Shown: positions 9,029-16,377, counted from the first letter of the stretch. The stretch: DNA of 29,805 nucleotides from an uncultured Eubacteriales bacterium (GCA_900547745.1 URHT01000024.1:1-29805); one strand, 5' to 3'. Made by a program: numbers and translations. The notes: a model not told the origin generated them from the letters alone.

Positions 9029-9133
9029 ATGAAGTACGTTGCACCTGAGATGAAGGTACTGGAGCTGGCAGCCACGGACGTGATCGTCTGCTCCGGCGGC
9101 GACCCGATCGTAACACCGCCGGATTGGGACTAA
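9029..9133 (+). CDS. 34-residue peptide of unknown function
   Basis: ATG at 9029 with a perfect AGGAGG (9017-9022) six bases upstream, starting 12 bp after the stop of the giant surface-protein gene. It ends at 9133 and is followed by a strong terminator at 9158. The peptide begins MKYVAPEMKVLELAATDVI, continues VCSGGDP, and ends in a Pro/Asp/Trp-rich tail (TPPDWD). There is no signal peptide or membrane segment. From memory, short peptides with a YxxPE...DVI..SG layout are common in gut Firmicutes and often overlooked. Their role is unknown to me, and no RiPP-modifying enzyme is present here. The tight coupling suggests a job connected with the giant protein (inference). Confidence 0.7.
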   Translation: MKYVAPEMKVLELAATDVIVCSGGDPIVTPPDWD

Positions 9134-9157
9134 TCCCCATCTCAAACACCGACGGAA

Positions 9158-9185
9158 GGCGGGCGGCACAGCCGCCCGCCTTTTT
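9158..9185 (+). terminator. Terminator after surface protein and peptide genes
   Basis: GGCGGGCGGC (9158-9167) and GCCGCCCGCC (9171-9180) with a 3-nt loop, followed by TTTTT. No clear promoter lies between here and the next gene at 9224, so that gene may depend on read-through. Confidence 0.9.
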
Positions 9186-9223
9186 CCCTTTGTCCGCGCC
9201 CTGCGGCAGAAAGGAGCATTCGC

Positions 9224-10054
9224 ATGAAACAGAAATGGATGGCGGCGCTGCTGGCGCTGTGCCTGCTGGCATCGCTGTGTGCCTGCGGCGGAAAGACGCC
9301 TGAGGACGAGACGCCCGACCGGCCAGACACGGAGCAGACCGGCAGCGCAAGTCCCGGGGAAACCACCGGCGACACCGACTGCGCCCATGAGCAGCTGACG
9401 GCCAACGTGACCCAGCCCACCTGCACGCAGGACGGCTCCGTGGTCTATACCTGTGACAGCTGCGGCGCGGCGGTGCGGACAACGCCGCTGCCCGCCATGA
9501 ACCACAGCTACCGCTGGGAGGACGATGACAGCGGCCACTGGCAGGTGTGCGCTATCTGCGGCGACAAGACGGCTTCGGCGGCGCACACGCTGCAGAACGG
9601 CGTCTGCACCGTATGCGGCCATCAGACCGGCCAGAGCGGCGGCGTCCGCCACACCCATGCGTACAAGGAGCAGGTGACGGCGGCCACCTGCACGGCGGGG
9701 GGCTACACCACATACACCTGCGCCTGCGGCAGGAGCTACACCGACAGCTTTACACCGGCGTTGGGCCACCGCTACACCGCCGCGGTGACGACGGCGGCCA
9801 CCTGCACGGAGGCGGGGGTGCGGACGTACACCTGCACCGTGTGCGGCGACAGCTTCACGGAGGTCATCCCGGCGGCGGGACACCGGTACGCGGACGGCAT
9901 CTGCACCGTATGCGGCGCGGCTGACCCCAACGCGCCCGACCCGGCCCCCGATCCCGCGCCTGACCCGACGCCCGACCCGGAGCCGGTGCCCGATCCCGCC
10001 CCGGAGGAGCCCTCCGGCTCCGGTGAGATCGTGCTGCCGGATCTGGACGAGTAA
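9224..10054 (+). CDS. Cys-rich lipoprotein with CxxC repeats and Asp-Pro tail
   Basis: 276 residues. AAAGGAG lies upstream of the ATG. The N-terminus has a lipoprotein signal, with the modified Cys most likely C21 in LCAC. The body contains five or six short repeats of the type ATCTxxGxxTYTCxxCG...PAxGHxY, each with CxxC pairs and a His, which resemble small zinc-ribbon or knuckle units. Residues from about 233 onward are a low-complexity Pro/Asp stretch (DPAPDPTPDPEP) followed by an acidic end. Repeats of this kind are frequent in large surface proteins of gut Clostridia. Here they stand alone on a lipid-anchored protein outside the membrane. Metal binding is a guess from the Cys/His spacing; no enzyme motif is visible. 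Confidence 0.8.
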   Translation: MKQKWMAALLALCLLASLCACGGKTPEDETPDRPDTEQTGSASPGETTGDTDCAHEQLTANVTQPTCTQDGSVVYTCDSCGAAVRTTPLPAMNHSYRWEDDDSGHWQVCAICGDKTASAAHTLQNGVCTVCGHQTGQSGGVRHTHAYKEQVTAATCTAGGYTTYTCACGRSYTDSFTPALGHRYTAAVTTAATCTEAGVRTYTCTVCGDSFTEVIPAAGHRYADGICTVCGAADPNAPDPAPDPAPDPTPDPEPVPDPAPEEPSGSGEIVLPDLDE

Positions 10055-10065
10055 CACAATACAGC

Positions 10066-10098
10066 AATAAATATCCCCCATACCGGGGGATATTTATT
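10066..10098 (+). terminator. Terminator of lipoprotein gene
   Basis: 14-bp perfect stem (10066-10079 with 10085-10098) around a 5-nt loop. The arms are A/T-rich at the base, so it could also work for the opposite strand. Confidence 0.9.
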
Positions 10099-10103
10099 TG
10101 CGC

Positions 10104-10135
10104 AAAAAGGGGGGCGGACGCATACCGTCCGCCCC
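10104..10135 (-). terminator. Terminator of the spoIIE-like operon
   Basis: On the minus strand, GGGGCGGACG and CGTCCGCCCC form the stem, followed by a T-run (the AAAAA at 10104-10108 on the plus strand). Confidence 0.85.
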
Positions 10136-10204
10136 AAGTGAGGAGAAAAATGATGGAAAAAGTATTTCAAACGGGTAAGACCCGCTGAAACCGGTGAAGA
10201 TAGG

Positions 10205-10495
10205 TCAAAGCACGGTGCACAGCAGCCACGTCAGACCGATGGCGGCGGCGCCTGCGGCGGCCCAGAGCCACGCGGGTGCGCGGAAGCGCCGGCGGGGCGC
10301 GCCCTGACAGCGGGCGTAGTTCTTGGCGATGCGGACGGCCTGATCCACCAGTTGCTGGGAGCTGACACCGCCGCCGTCCGTACGGAGAATGAAAATTGCC
10401 TGTTCGAAGATCTGCGGGTCGGGGGAATCCACCACGATGACCCGGCGTGAAATGCCTTTGACCAAGAGTATGCCCTCCTTGCTGTCCGTTTTCAT
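10205..10495 (-). CDS. Small protein with C-terminal membrane anchor, unknown function
   Basis: 96 residues from the ATG at 10495, which has no visible ribosome-binding site. A TTG at 10465 has AAGGAGGG seven bases upstream and would give 86 residues starting just before KGISRRVIVV; this alternative may be the true start. The soluble part includes KGISRRVIVVDSPDPQIFEQ and FILRTDGGGVSSQQLVDQA. Residues about 74-96 are a single hydrophobic segment (WLWAAAGAAAIGLTWLL), suggesting tail anchoring in the membrane. The gene lies 29 bp downstream of the SpoIIE-like phosphatase and shares its terminator, so a sporulation-related role is possible but unproven. I recognise the type from Clostridia but know no function. 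Confidence 0.7.
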   Translation of the reverse strand: MKTDSKEGILLVKGISRRVIVVDSPDPQIFEQAIFILRTDGGGVSSQQLVDQAVRIAKNYARCQGAPRRRFRAPAWLWAAAGAAAIGLTWLLCTVL

Positions 10496-10524
10496 AGTGA
10501 TAGTATGGACAGCACGGCGGCGGC

Positions 10525-12534
10525 TTATACCTGCGATCTGCCGGAAGCTTCGGCGCGGGGGCGGTACAGCGCCAGCACGGCGCAGTCGTCGGACAGCCCG
10601 CCGTGGTCGGCGGAGAGCGTCAGGATGCGGCGGGCCAGCTCCTCCGGGGAGCTGCCCTCCCAGCCGGCCAGCAGATCCTGTACCCATTCATCGCCGTCCC
10701 CGGCGGTGACGCCATCGGACAGCAGCACCAGCCAGCCGCCCGGCGGCAGCGTGAAGCGGATGGTCTCCGGCTGCTGGGAGGCCTCCTCCAGTCCGGCGGG
10801 CAGCGCGCTGCCGGCGTACCGGACGACGCGCCCGTGCTTCTTGAAATAGGACGCCGCCGCGCCATACTTGTACAGCGTTACCGCGCCGGTGGCGCGGTCG
10901 ATGCGGGCCAGGTCGATGGTGGTGAAGCCGCCGCCCTCCCGGCAGCGCAGCAGCAGCGCGGTGTTCAGGGTCTTCAGGGCCGGGGACGGCTCCACCCCGG
11001 CCTGCAGGAACTGCTTTAGAAGCCGGACGGTCATGGAGGCCTCCCGGTGGGCGGCCTCGCCGCTGCCCATACCGTCGGACAGCAGGAGGTAGGCGGCGCT
11101 CCCCGCGTCGAAGGACGCGGTCTGGTCGCCGCACAGCGTCTCGCCCTTCCGGGGGCGCAGGGCGGTACCGGTGACGCAGCTGAAGCGCGGCTCCGCCGCT
11201 GCCGGCGCGTCCACGGCCAGTACCTCCGACATCTGGGCGTACTGCTCCCGCGCCACCTGATAGGCCGCCTCCAGCTGGAGACGGTGGGTGCGGCGCAGCA
11301 GAAACTGGTGGAGCTGGTCGTTCAGCGCGTCCAGCAGCCGGGGGAAGTGCAGGCAGCGGCTGGTGAAGTGCAGGGGGAAATCCTCCGCGCAGGCGCTGCC
11401 CCGCTGCAGCAGGTGGGGGCAGGCGTCGTTGAAGGCGTTGTAGGTGTCGGTGTAGTGGGTCTGCCAGCAATCCTGCCGCAGCAGGCACCCGGCGCACACC
11501 TGCTCGGCGGCCCGGTCAAAGAGCACGGCGGGATTTTCCGGACGGGGCGGCGTGGTGTCGGTGAAGAAGCTGTCGTACACGGCGCGGAACGCGGCGGCGG
11601 GCGTCGCCGCCTCCTCACGGGAGGGGGCGCTCCGGGAGACGCTGGCGGCGCGCTGGGCCAGCCGAGGCAGCAGATGCTCCGGCAGCAGCAGGTACAATCC
11701 CGCACCGGCAATGCACTGGCACAGCAACGGCAGCAGGTCGGGGCCGTCCAGCAGCAGGTACACGGCGGCGGCCACGGCGCAGAATGCCAGCGGAGACAGA
11801 AGCCGTCCCCGCCGCTGCAGGGCGGAGGCAGCGGCAGAAGCGCCGCTGAGCACGGCGGTCAGCAGCACCGTATCTCCGGCGTAGAGATCCAGCACGAGAC
11901 CGGCCACGGCACCGGCAGCCGCCGCGGCGGCAGGCGTCAGGCGGCGCGCCGCAGCCAGCAGCAGCGCGGCGGCCAGCAGACCGCCCATACGGAAGCCGGA
12001 TACCTCCCAGCCGTAGGCGGACAGGCACAGGCCCAGCGCCAGCAGGAAGCCCGCCTGCTGCCGCGTCCCGCCATCGGCAGAGCTGTCCGTCAGGGAGGGC
12101 AGCAGCGCGGCGGCGGCCCACAGAATGGTCAGCGCGGCGGCGCACAGCGTCCACTGGCGGGGCTGGCGCTGGAACAGGTACGCCGACTGTACCAGCAGTG
12201 TCATGACCACGGCGGCGGCAGGGCGGAAGCGGGGCCTCCGGTACAGCCGGGTGGTGCAGAAGGCGGTGGCGGCGCAGAAGATCAGGATGGCGGAGGCGGT
12301 GTGGCGCAGCCCCGCCTGAAAATCCAGAAAAAGAAAAGCGCCCAGTCCGGCGCCCAGCAGGGCGCTGAGCCCGGGCCATCCGACACCGGCGGCGGAGACG
12401 ACAGCCAGCGACCATGGGCTGTACAGCCCGTCCAGCGCGCCGCCGGTCAGCAGAAAAGCGGCGGCGGCCGGCAGGAACATCGTCAGAAGCGGGCGGAGCG
12501 GGACAGATCGGCTGACCTCGGTGACAGTTTTCAA
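10525..12534 (-). CDS. spoIIE: Stage II sporulation protein E-like Ser/Thr phosphatase
   Basis: 669 residues, starting at TTG (12534) seven bases after AAAGGAGGG. Residues about 13-295 are a polytopic membrane region with many Ala/Leu-rich segments. A linker with Cys at 347, 350, 356, 372, 382 and 394 follows. The C-terminal PP2C-type domain (about 445-665) carries the family hallmarks GDQ (469-471), LLLSDGMGSG (484-492), LLSDGV and GLSDDCAVLAL, whose Asp residues bind the catalytic metals. In B. subtilis SpoIIE dephosphorylates SpoIIAA to activate sigma-F in the forespore and localises to the polar septum. This protein is shorter than the Bacillus one (about 827 residues), mainly in the N-terminal half. 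Domain order and signature make the assignment firm. Confidence 0.88.
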   Translation of the reverse strand: MKTVTEVSRSVPLRPLLTMFLPAAAAFLLTGGALDGLYSPWSLAVVSAAGVGWPGLSALLGAGLGAFLFLDFQAGLRHTASAILIFCAATAFCTTRLYRRPRFRPAAAVVMTLLVQSAYLFQRQPRQWTLCAAALTILWAAAALLPSLTDSSADGGTRQQAGFLLALGLCLSAYGWEVSGFRMGGLLAAALLLAAARRLTPAAAAAAGAVAGLVLDLYAGDTVLLTAVLSGASAAASALQRRGRLLSPLAFCAVAAAVYLLLDGPDLLPLLCQCIAGAGLYLLLPEHLLPRLAQRAASVSRSAPSREEAATPAAAFRAVYDSFFTDTTPPRPENPAVLFDRAAEQVCAGCLLRQDCWQTHYTDTYNAFNDACPHLLQRGSACAEDFPLHFTSRCLHFPRLLDALNDQLHQFLLRRTHRLQLEAAYQVAREQYAQMSEVLAVDAPAAAEPRFSCVTGTALRPRKGETLCGDQTASFDAGSAAYLLLSDGMGSGEAAHREASMTVRLLKQFLQAGVEPSPALKTLNTALLLRCREGGGFTTIDLARIDRATGAVTLYKYGAAASYFKKHGRVVRYAGSALPAGLEEASQQPETIRFTLPPGGWLVLLSDGVTAGDGDEWVQDLLAGWEGSSPEELARRILTLSADHGGLSDDCAVLALYRPRAEASGRSQV

Positions 12535-12557
12535 GGCTTGTCCCTCCTTTCGCTCCT

Positions 12558-12590
12558 ATTGTAGCGGAAGGGCGGGGCGCATCCTGTCGG
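12558..12590 (-). promoter_or_regulatory. Possible spoIIE promoter with 21-bp spacer
   Basis: On the minus strand CCGACA (plus 12585-12590) and TACAAT (plus 12558-12563) are separated by 21 bp. A 21-bp spacer is a known peculiarity of the Spo0A-activated sigma-A promoter of B. subtilis spoIIE. The plus-strand TGTCGGGAA here resembles, but does not match, the TGTCGAA Spo0A box. Confidence 0.4.
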
Positions 12591-12602
12591 GAAATTTTGC
12601 TG

Positions 12603-12631
12603 TTGTATTTCCCCAGTCGATTTGGTACAAT
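12603..12631 (+). promoter_or_regulatory. Sigma-A promoter of lipoprotein gene
   Basis: TTGTAT (12603-12608), 17-bp spacer, TACAAT (12626-12631). It is divergent from spoIIE. Confidence 0.6.
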
Positions 12632-12673
12632 GACGGCGGAGACAACAGGCATTTTTACAAAAGGAGGAGCCTT

Positions 12674-13375
12674 ATGAAGAAGCTTGCGGCCATGCTGATG
12701 GCCTTAATGATGCTGCTGACCATGGCGGCCTGCGGCCAGCAGGCGCCGGAGCAGACCGGCGGCACGGTGGAGCCGGGCGCACAGTCCGACGATGCCGTCA
12801 CCGGGCAGGTGGATACCCCCGCGCCGGACGAGGATACGCCGGAGATGGGCAGCGTCAGCGGCGGCACCTACACCAATGAGTTTGCCGGCTTCGGCTGCGC
12901 GCTGGACGAGACGTGGGTGTTTTACACGGAGGAGCAGATCGCGGAGATCAACGGCTTTCTCACCGAGGGCACCAGCGACGAGGATATGAAGAAGCTGATG
13001 GAGGAGAACCAGAGCGTGCAGGATATGTACGCCACCTCCACTGACGGACTGATGACCATGAACGTGGTGTTCCAGAACATGGGGCTGCTGTTTGGCACCA
13101 CCATGAGCGCCCATGAGTACGCGGAGCTGTCCGCGCAGCAGCTGCCGGACGCCATGAGCACCTACGGCTTTGAGAATGTCACCGCCGCCGTGACCACTAC
13201 GGAGTTCGCCGGTGCGGACTGCCCCGCTGTGGCGCTGACGGCCACGGTGCAGGACACGCCCATGTATGAGCTGGTGATTTGCCTGAAGCAGGGCAACTAC
13301 ATCTACTGCGTGACACTGTGCAGCTACACGGAGGACGTGACGGCCCAGATGGCGGCGCTGTTCTACGCGCTGTAA
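12674..13375 (+). CDS. Lipoprotein of unknown function
   Basis: 233 residues; AGGAGG (12662-12667) positions the ATG at 12674. The first 20 residues are a lipoprotein signal ending in the lipobox TMAAC (modified Cys at 20). A disordered linker rich in Gln, Gly, Thr, Pro and Asp follows (about 21-65). The rest is a globular domain containing TYTNEFAGFGCALDETWVF and, near the end, YELVICLKQGNYIYCVTLCSY. The pattern of a folded C-terminal domain on a flexible tether is typical of small extracytoplasmic lipoproteins of Clostridia. I do not recognise an enzymatic motif. The gene has its own promoter and a strong terminator, so it appears to be monocistronic. Confidence 0.82.
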   Translation: MKKLAAMLMALMMLLTMAACGQQAPEQTGGTVEPGAQSDDAVTGQVDTPAPDEDTPEMGSVSGGTYTNEFAGFGCALDETWVFYTEEQIAEINGFLTEGTSDEDMKKLMEENQSVQDMYATSTDGLMTMNVVFQNMGLLFGTTMSAHEYAELSAQQLPDAMSTYGFENVTAAVTTTEFAGADCPAVALTATVQDTPMYELVICLKQGNYIYCVTLCSYTEDVTAQMAALFYAL

Positions 13376-13385
13376 TAAAACGCAG

Positions 13386-13417
13386 ACGAGCCGCAGCAGC
13401 GCTGCGGCTCGTTTTTT
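13386..13417 (+). terminator. Terminator between lipoprotein and glycerate kinase
   Basis: CGAGCCGCAGC (13387-13397) and GCTGCGGCTCG (13401-13411) with loop AGC, followed by seven T. Confidence 0.92.
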
Positions 13418-13434
13418 TCAAAAGGAGCGATACC

Positions 13435-14568
13435 ATGAGCAAGTATGTGCTGATCCCGGATTCCTTCAAGGGCACCCTGTCCTCGGCGGATATCTGCCGC
13501 ATCGCGGCGGAGGAGATCCTGCGGCTGGAGCCGTCGGCGGAGGTCTGCGCCATTCCGGTGGCCGATGGCGGAGAGGGTACGGTGGACGCCTTTCTGGCCG
13601 CCGTGGGCGGACGGCGCATCGAAGCGCCCTGCACCGGCCCGTGGGGAGAGCCGGTAACGGCGCACTACGCCCTGCTGCCGGACGGCACGGCGGTGGTGGA
13701 GATGGCTGCGGCGGCGGGCCTGCCGCTGGCGGGGGACGCCTGCGACCCGGAAAAGACGACCACCTACGGCGTGGGGCAGCTGATGGCCCACGCGCTGTCC
13801 CACGGCGCGGTGCGGCTGGTGCTGGGGCTGGGCGGCAGCGCCACCAACGATGGCGGCTGCGGCGCCGCTGCGGCGCTGGGGGCGGAATTTCTCGATGAAC
13901 AGGGGAGCGCCTTCGTGCCGGTGGGCGGCACACTCACACGCATCGCCCGTATCCGGACGGAGACGCTGCGCCGGACGCTGGGCGGCGTACCGGTAACGGT
14001 GATGTGCGACATCGACAACCCACTGTGCGGCCCGGAGGGCGCGGCGGCGGTGTTCGGCCCGCAGAAGGGGGCGGACGCGGCCATGGTGGCCCGGCTGGAC
14101 GCGGGGCTGCGCCATCTGGCGCAGGTGCTGGCCCGGGATCTGGGAATGGAGGTGCTGACGCTGTCCGGCGGCGGGGCCGCCGGCGGCTTTGGCGCAGGGG
14201 CCGCCGCGCTTTTCGGCGGTGTGCTGCGCATGGGCATCGACACGGTGCTGGATACGGTGGACTTTGACCGGCGCTGCCGGGGTGCGAGGCTGGTCATCAC
14301 CGGCGAGGGGCATCTGGACAGCCAGAGCATGCGGGGCAAGACGGTCATCGGCGTGGCCCGGCGTGCCAAGGCGCTGGGCATTCCTGTGGCGGTGCTGGCG
14401 GGCGGCTGCGAAACGGCGCTGGACGCGGTCTACGCGGCAGGGGTGTCCGGGGTGTTCCCCGTCAACCCGTCGCCCTGCACGCTGGAGGAGGCGCGGCGGC
14501 ACGGACAGGAGAACCTGCGGTTCACCGTGGGCAATCTGCTGCGGTTCATGGCGGCGCTGGAAAAGTAG
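13435..14568 (+). CDS. Glycerate kinase
   Basis: 377 residues, the usual length for the GarK/GlxK family (glycerate 2-kinase type). It phosphorylates D-glycerate with ATP, feeding it into glycolysis as a phosphoglycerate. The ATG at 13435 follows AAAGGAG. Family motifs are visible: IPDSFKGTLSS at 7-17, VADGGEGT at 42-49, GLGGSATNDGGCG at about 131-143, a GGGAAGGFGAG loop in the middle, and GEGHLDSQSMRGKT in the C-terminal half. It sits just after a terminator with only 18 bp before its start, so it may be transcribed by read-through; I see no separate promoter. Neighbouring genes do not form a glycerate or glyoxylate pathway. Confidence 0.93.
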   Translation: MSKYVLIPDSFKGTLSSADICRIAAEEILRLEPSAEVCAIPVADGGEGTVDAFLAAVGGRRIEAPCTGPWGEPVTAHYALLPDGTAVVEMAAAAGLPLAGDACDPEKTTTYGVGQLMAHALSHGAVRLVLGLGGSATNDGGCGAAAALGAEFLDEQGSAFVPVGGTLTRIARIRTETLRRTLGGVPVTVMCDIDNPLCGPEGAAAVFGPQKGADAAMVARLDAGLRHLAQVLARDLGMEVLTLSGGGAAGGFGAGAAALFGGVLRMGIDTVLDTVDFDRRCRGARLVITGEGHLDSQSMRGKTVIGVARRAKALGIPVAVLAGGCETALDAVYAAGVSGVFPVNPSPCTLEEARRHGQENLRFTVGNLLRFMAALEK

Positions 14569-14601
14569 AGAACTCTTCGACTATAACTTTGTGTATTGCT
14601 G

Positions 14602-14643
14602 AAAAAACGAGCGGGGAAGCCCCAGGAGGGAGCCCCCGCTCGT
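14602..14643 (-). terminator. Distal terminator of the tRNA-Gly-linked element
   Basis: On the minus strand ACGAGCGGGG (plus 14634-14643) pairs with the reverse complement at plus 14607-14616, followed by six T. It ends the region beyond tRNA-Gly, 34 bp past the glycerate kinase stop on the other strand. Confidence 0.8.
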
Positions 14644-14793
14644 GCGCGTTTGCCCGCAGCTTCAGCCGCGGGTATTTCTTCTGACCGCAAGGAAGGGAAT
14701 GTGTGCAAGGGAAAACGTAGACGGGTTTCCCCTGCGCGGACGGTCAGCCGTCGATGCAGTTTGCACGCGCCGCCATCGAGGCGGCGTGTGCAA
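14644..14793 (-). other. Hairpin-rich extension of the tRNA-Gly-linked element, no gene seen
   Basis: Absent from the tRNA-Trp copy. It contains a strong hairpin at about 14761-14793 (minus-strand arms TTGCAC.CGCCGCC and GGCGGCG.GTGCAA), a smaller one with arms GACGG and CCGTC, and one near 14655-14675 (CCCGCGGC and GCTGCGGG). No convincing reading frame with a ribosome-binding site is present. Confidence 0.45.
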
Positions 14794-14891
14794 CGGGAGT
14801 CTCCTCTCGCGAATGCAGCAGTCCCCCGGACTGCTGCGCCCAGCTTCAACGCCCTGCGGACGTGTGAAGCTGGAGCTCGTTTCGACTCCCG
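14794..14891 (-). ncRNA. tRNA-linked three-stem structured RNA element, copy B
   Basis: Read on the minus strand. Closing stem P1: CGGGAGTC (plus 14884-14891) with GACTCCCG (plus 14794-14801). GAAACGA follows the P1 5' strand. P2: CCAGCTTCA (plus 14865-14873) with TGAAGCTGG (plus 14840-14848). P3: GCAGCAGTCC-GGG-GGACTGCTGC (plus 14815-14837). Then CGCGAGAGGAGA. Compared with copy A at 202-304, P2 and P3 each keep pairing through three double changes, and P1 differs in sequence but still pairs. The P1 3' strand GACTCCCG is identical to the T-stem 3' strand of the adjacent tRNA-Gly. The family is not recognised. Confidence 0.7.
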
Positions 14892-14901
14892 CCCGCGAGG
14901 G

Positions 14902-14954
14902 CTGCTCCAAAAAGAAATGTCACCCCAAAGGGGTGACATTTCTTTTTGGAGCAG
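14902..14954. repeat. 25-bp perfect inverted repeat over the tRNA-Gly 3' end and terminator
   Basis: Arms 14902-14926 and 14930-14954 with a 3-nt loop. The right arm contains the tRNA CCA tail and acceptor 3' strand, so on the minus strand the tRNA end continues into the terminator and out into its own complement. This parallels the inverted repeat at tRNA-Trp. Confidence 0.92.
14909..14947 (-). terminator. Terminator of tRNA-Gly
   Basis: 18-bp stem around a 3-nt loop ending in a T-run on the minus strand. It is symmetrical, so it could work in both directions. Confidence 0.9.
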
Positions 14955-15020
14955 GGTACGGGAGTCGAACCCGCCTTAACGGCTTGGGAAGCCGCTGTAA
15001 TACCGATATACCAACCCTGC
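14947..15020 (-). tRNA. tRNA-Gly (CCC)
   Basis: Acceptor strands GCAGGGT and ACCCTGC pair, discriminator T, CCA encoded (plus TGG at 14947-14949). The anticodon loop TTCCCAA on a GCGGC/GCCGT stem gives anticodon CCC. The T-arm GGGTTCGACTCCC is canonical. Confidence 0.95.
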
Positions 15021-15030
15021 GAACGCTGCT

Positions 15031-15059
15031 ATTATAACAGGTCGGCGGAGGATTTGCAA
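15031..15059 (-). promoter_or_regulatory. Sigma-A promoter of tRNA-Gly
   Basis: Minus strand TTGCAA (plus 15054-15059), 17-bp spacer, TATAAT (plus 15031-15036). The -10 hexamer lies 10 bp before the mature tRNA 5' end. Confidence 0.88.
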
Positions 15060-15133
15060 CCGGAAATTCTGTCGAAGCGCATGATTTCCGCCGTCCTGGC
15101 ATAGAAATAAAAAAAACGCGGGGGAGGAACTGC

Positions 15134-16288
15134 ATGATGAAGAAATTACGGCGTGGGGCGTGCCTGCTGATGGCGCTGCTGTGCGCACTGGCCCTGTGGC
15201 CGGTGCGCGCGGCGGCGGTGGAGCTGCCCATCACCAGCCGGGCGGCGCTGCTGATGGAGAAGTCTACCGGCCAGATCCTGTACGCCCGGAACGAGCACGA
15301 GCAGCTGGAGCCGGCCAGCGTCACCAAGGTCATGACGCTGCTGCTGACCATGGAGGCCATCGACAGCGGCACCATCCACTATGACGATGTGGTGACGGTC
15401 AGCGCGGATGCCGCCGGCATGGGCGGCAGTCAGGTATTTCTGGCGGAGGGTGAGCAGATCACCGTGGAGGAGCTGCTGAAGGCGGTGTGCGTGGCCTCCG
15501 GCAACGATGCGGCGGTGGCACTGGCGGAGAAGGTGGCCGGCGTACACGAGCTGTTCGTGGAGCAGATGAACCGGCGGGCGGCGGAGCTGGGCATGGAGGA
15601 CACCCACTTCGTCAACTGCACCGGCCTGACGGCGGAGGGCCACGTCACCAGTGCCCACGATATCGCCCTCATGAGCCGGGAGCTGATCCTGCACCACCCG
15701 GACATCCGGCGCTTCACCACCATCTGGATGGACACCATCCGCAATGGCGCGTTCCAGCTGGCCAACACCAACAAGCTGATCCGCTTCTATGACGGGGCCA
15801 CCGGGCTGAAGACCGGGTACACCGCCTCGGCGGGGTACTGCATCAGCGCCACGGCGGAGCGGGACGGCATGGAGCAGATCGCCGTCATCATGAAGGCCCC
15901 GGACAAGGACGCCCGCACCAAGGATGCCAAGGCCCTGCTGAACTACGGCTTTTCCACCTACGCGCTGGTCAGCGCCGCGCCGCAGGAGCCGCTGACGCCT
16001 GTGCCGGTGGCCATGGGCACGGCGGACGCCGTGCAGCCTATAGCGGAGACGGAGAACGCCTCGGTGCTGGTGGAGAGGTCGAAGGCAGGGGGGCTGACCC
16101 AGACCGTCACGCTGGAGCCGCAGGTGACGGCACCGGTGGCGGCGGGGCAGCGGCTGGGGGAGCTGTCGGTGCTGGACGGCGACACGGTGCTTGTGACCGT
16201 ACCGCTGGTGGCACAGGAGGCTGTGGCGCGGCGCAGCTGGGGGCAGGTGTTCACCCAGCTGCTGCGCATGGCGGTTTTCGCGGCGTAG
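15134..16288 (+). CDS. D-alanyl-D-alanine carboxypeptidase (penicillin-binding protein 5/DacF type)
   Basis: 384 residues. The ATG at 15134 follows GGGGAGGAAC; a second in-frame ATG comes next. Signal peptide over residues 1-28 (cleavage likely around RAAA). The serine-peptidase S11 signature motifs are all present: SVTK at 62-65 (nucleophile Ser62), SGN at 122-124 and KTG at 226-228. The enzyme trims the terminal D-Ala from peptidoglycan pentapeptides outside the membrane, limiting cross-linking. A C-terminal beta-rich domain (about 295-365) follows and the protein ends in a short amphipathic or hydrophobic stretch, as in membrane-associated PBP5-type enzymes. Some paralogues (DacB, DacF) act in spore cortex formation; the sequence alone does not tell which role this one has. 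Confidence 0.93.
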   Translation: MMKKLRRGACLLMALLCALALWPVRAAAVELPITSRAALLMEKSTGQILYARNEHEQLEPASVTKVMTLLLTMEAIDSGTIHYDDVVTVSADAAGMGGSQVFLAEGEQITVEELLKAVCVASGNDAAVALAEKVAGVHELFVEQMNRRAAELGMEDTHFVNCTGLTAEGHVTSAHDIALMSRELILHHPDIRRFTTIWMDTIRNGAFQLANTNKLIRFYDGATGLKTGYTASAGYCISATAERDGMEQIAVIMKAPDKDARTKDAKALLNYGFSTYALVSAAPQEPLTPVPVAMGTADAVQPIAETENASVLVERSKAGGLTQTVTLEPQVTAPVAAGQRLGELSVLDGDTVLVTVPLVAQEAVARRSWGQVFTQLLRMAVFAA

Positions 16289-16315
16289 ACAGCCTTTTCC
16301 CCCTTGTAATTTGGA

Positions 16316-16321
16316 TATAAT
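16316..16321 (+). promoter_or_regulatory. Possible -10 element of pgi promoter
   Basis: Consensus TATAAT 57 bp before the pgi start, but no good -35 hexamer at 16-18 bp. Confidence 0.4.
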
Positions 16322-16377
16322 CGTTGTAAGATGGGAAACACCGAAAAAATGTCTTTTATACCAAGGAGGAACGACAT

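Noticed and set aside
872..10081. Long open frames on the minus strand opposite the giant gene
   Set aside because: They are shadows of a repetitive GC-rich coding sequence: no ribosome-binding sites, Val/Gly/Arg/His-rich repetitive composition, no domains.
10150..10188. 12-codon ORF with AGGAG before it
   Set aside because: Too short to separate from chance, lies between convergent terminators, and has no promoter.
11047..12564. Large plus-strand frame over spoIIE
   Set aside because: Gln/Gly/Arg-rich shadow of the minus-strand phosphatase gene.
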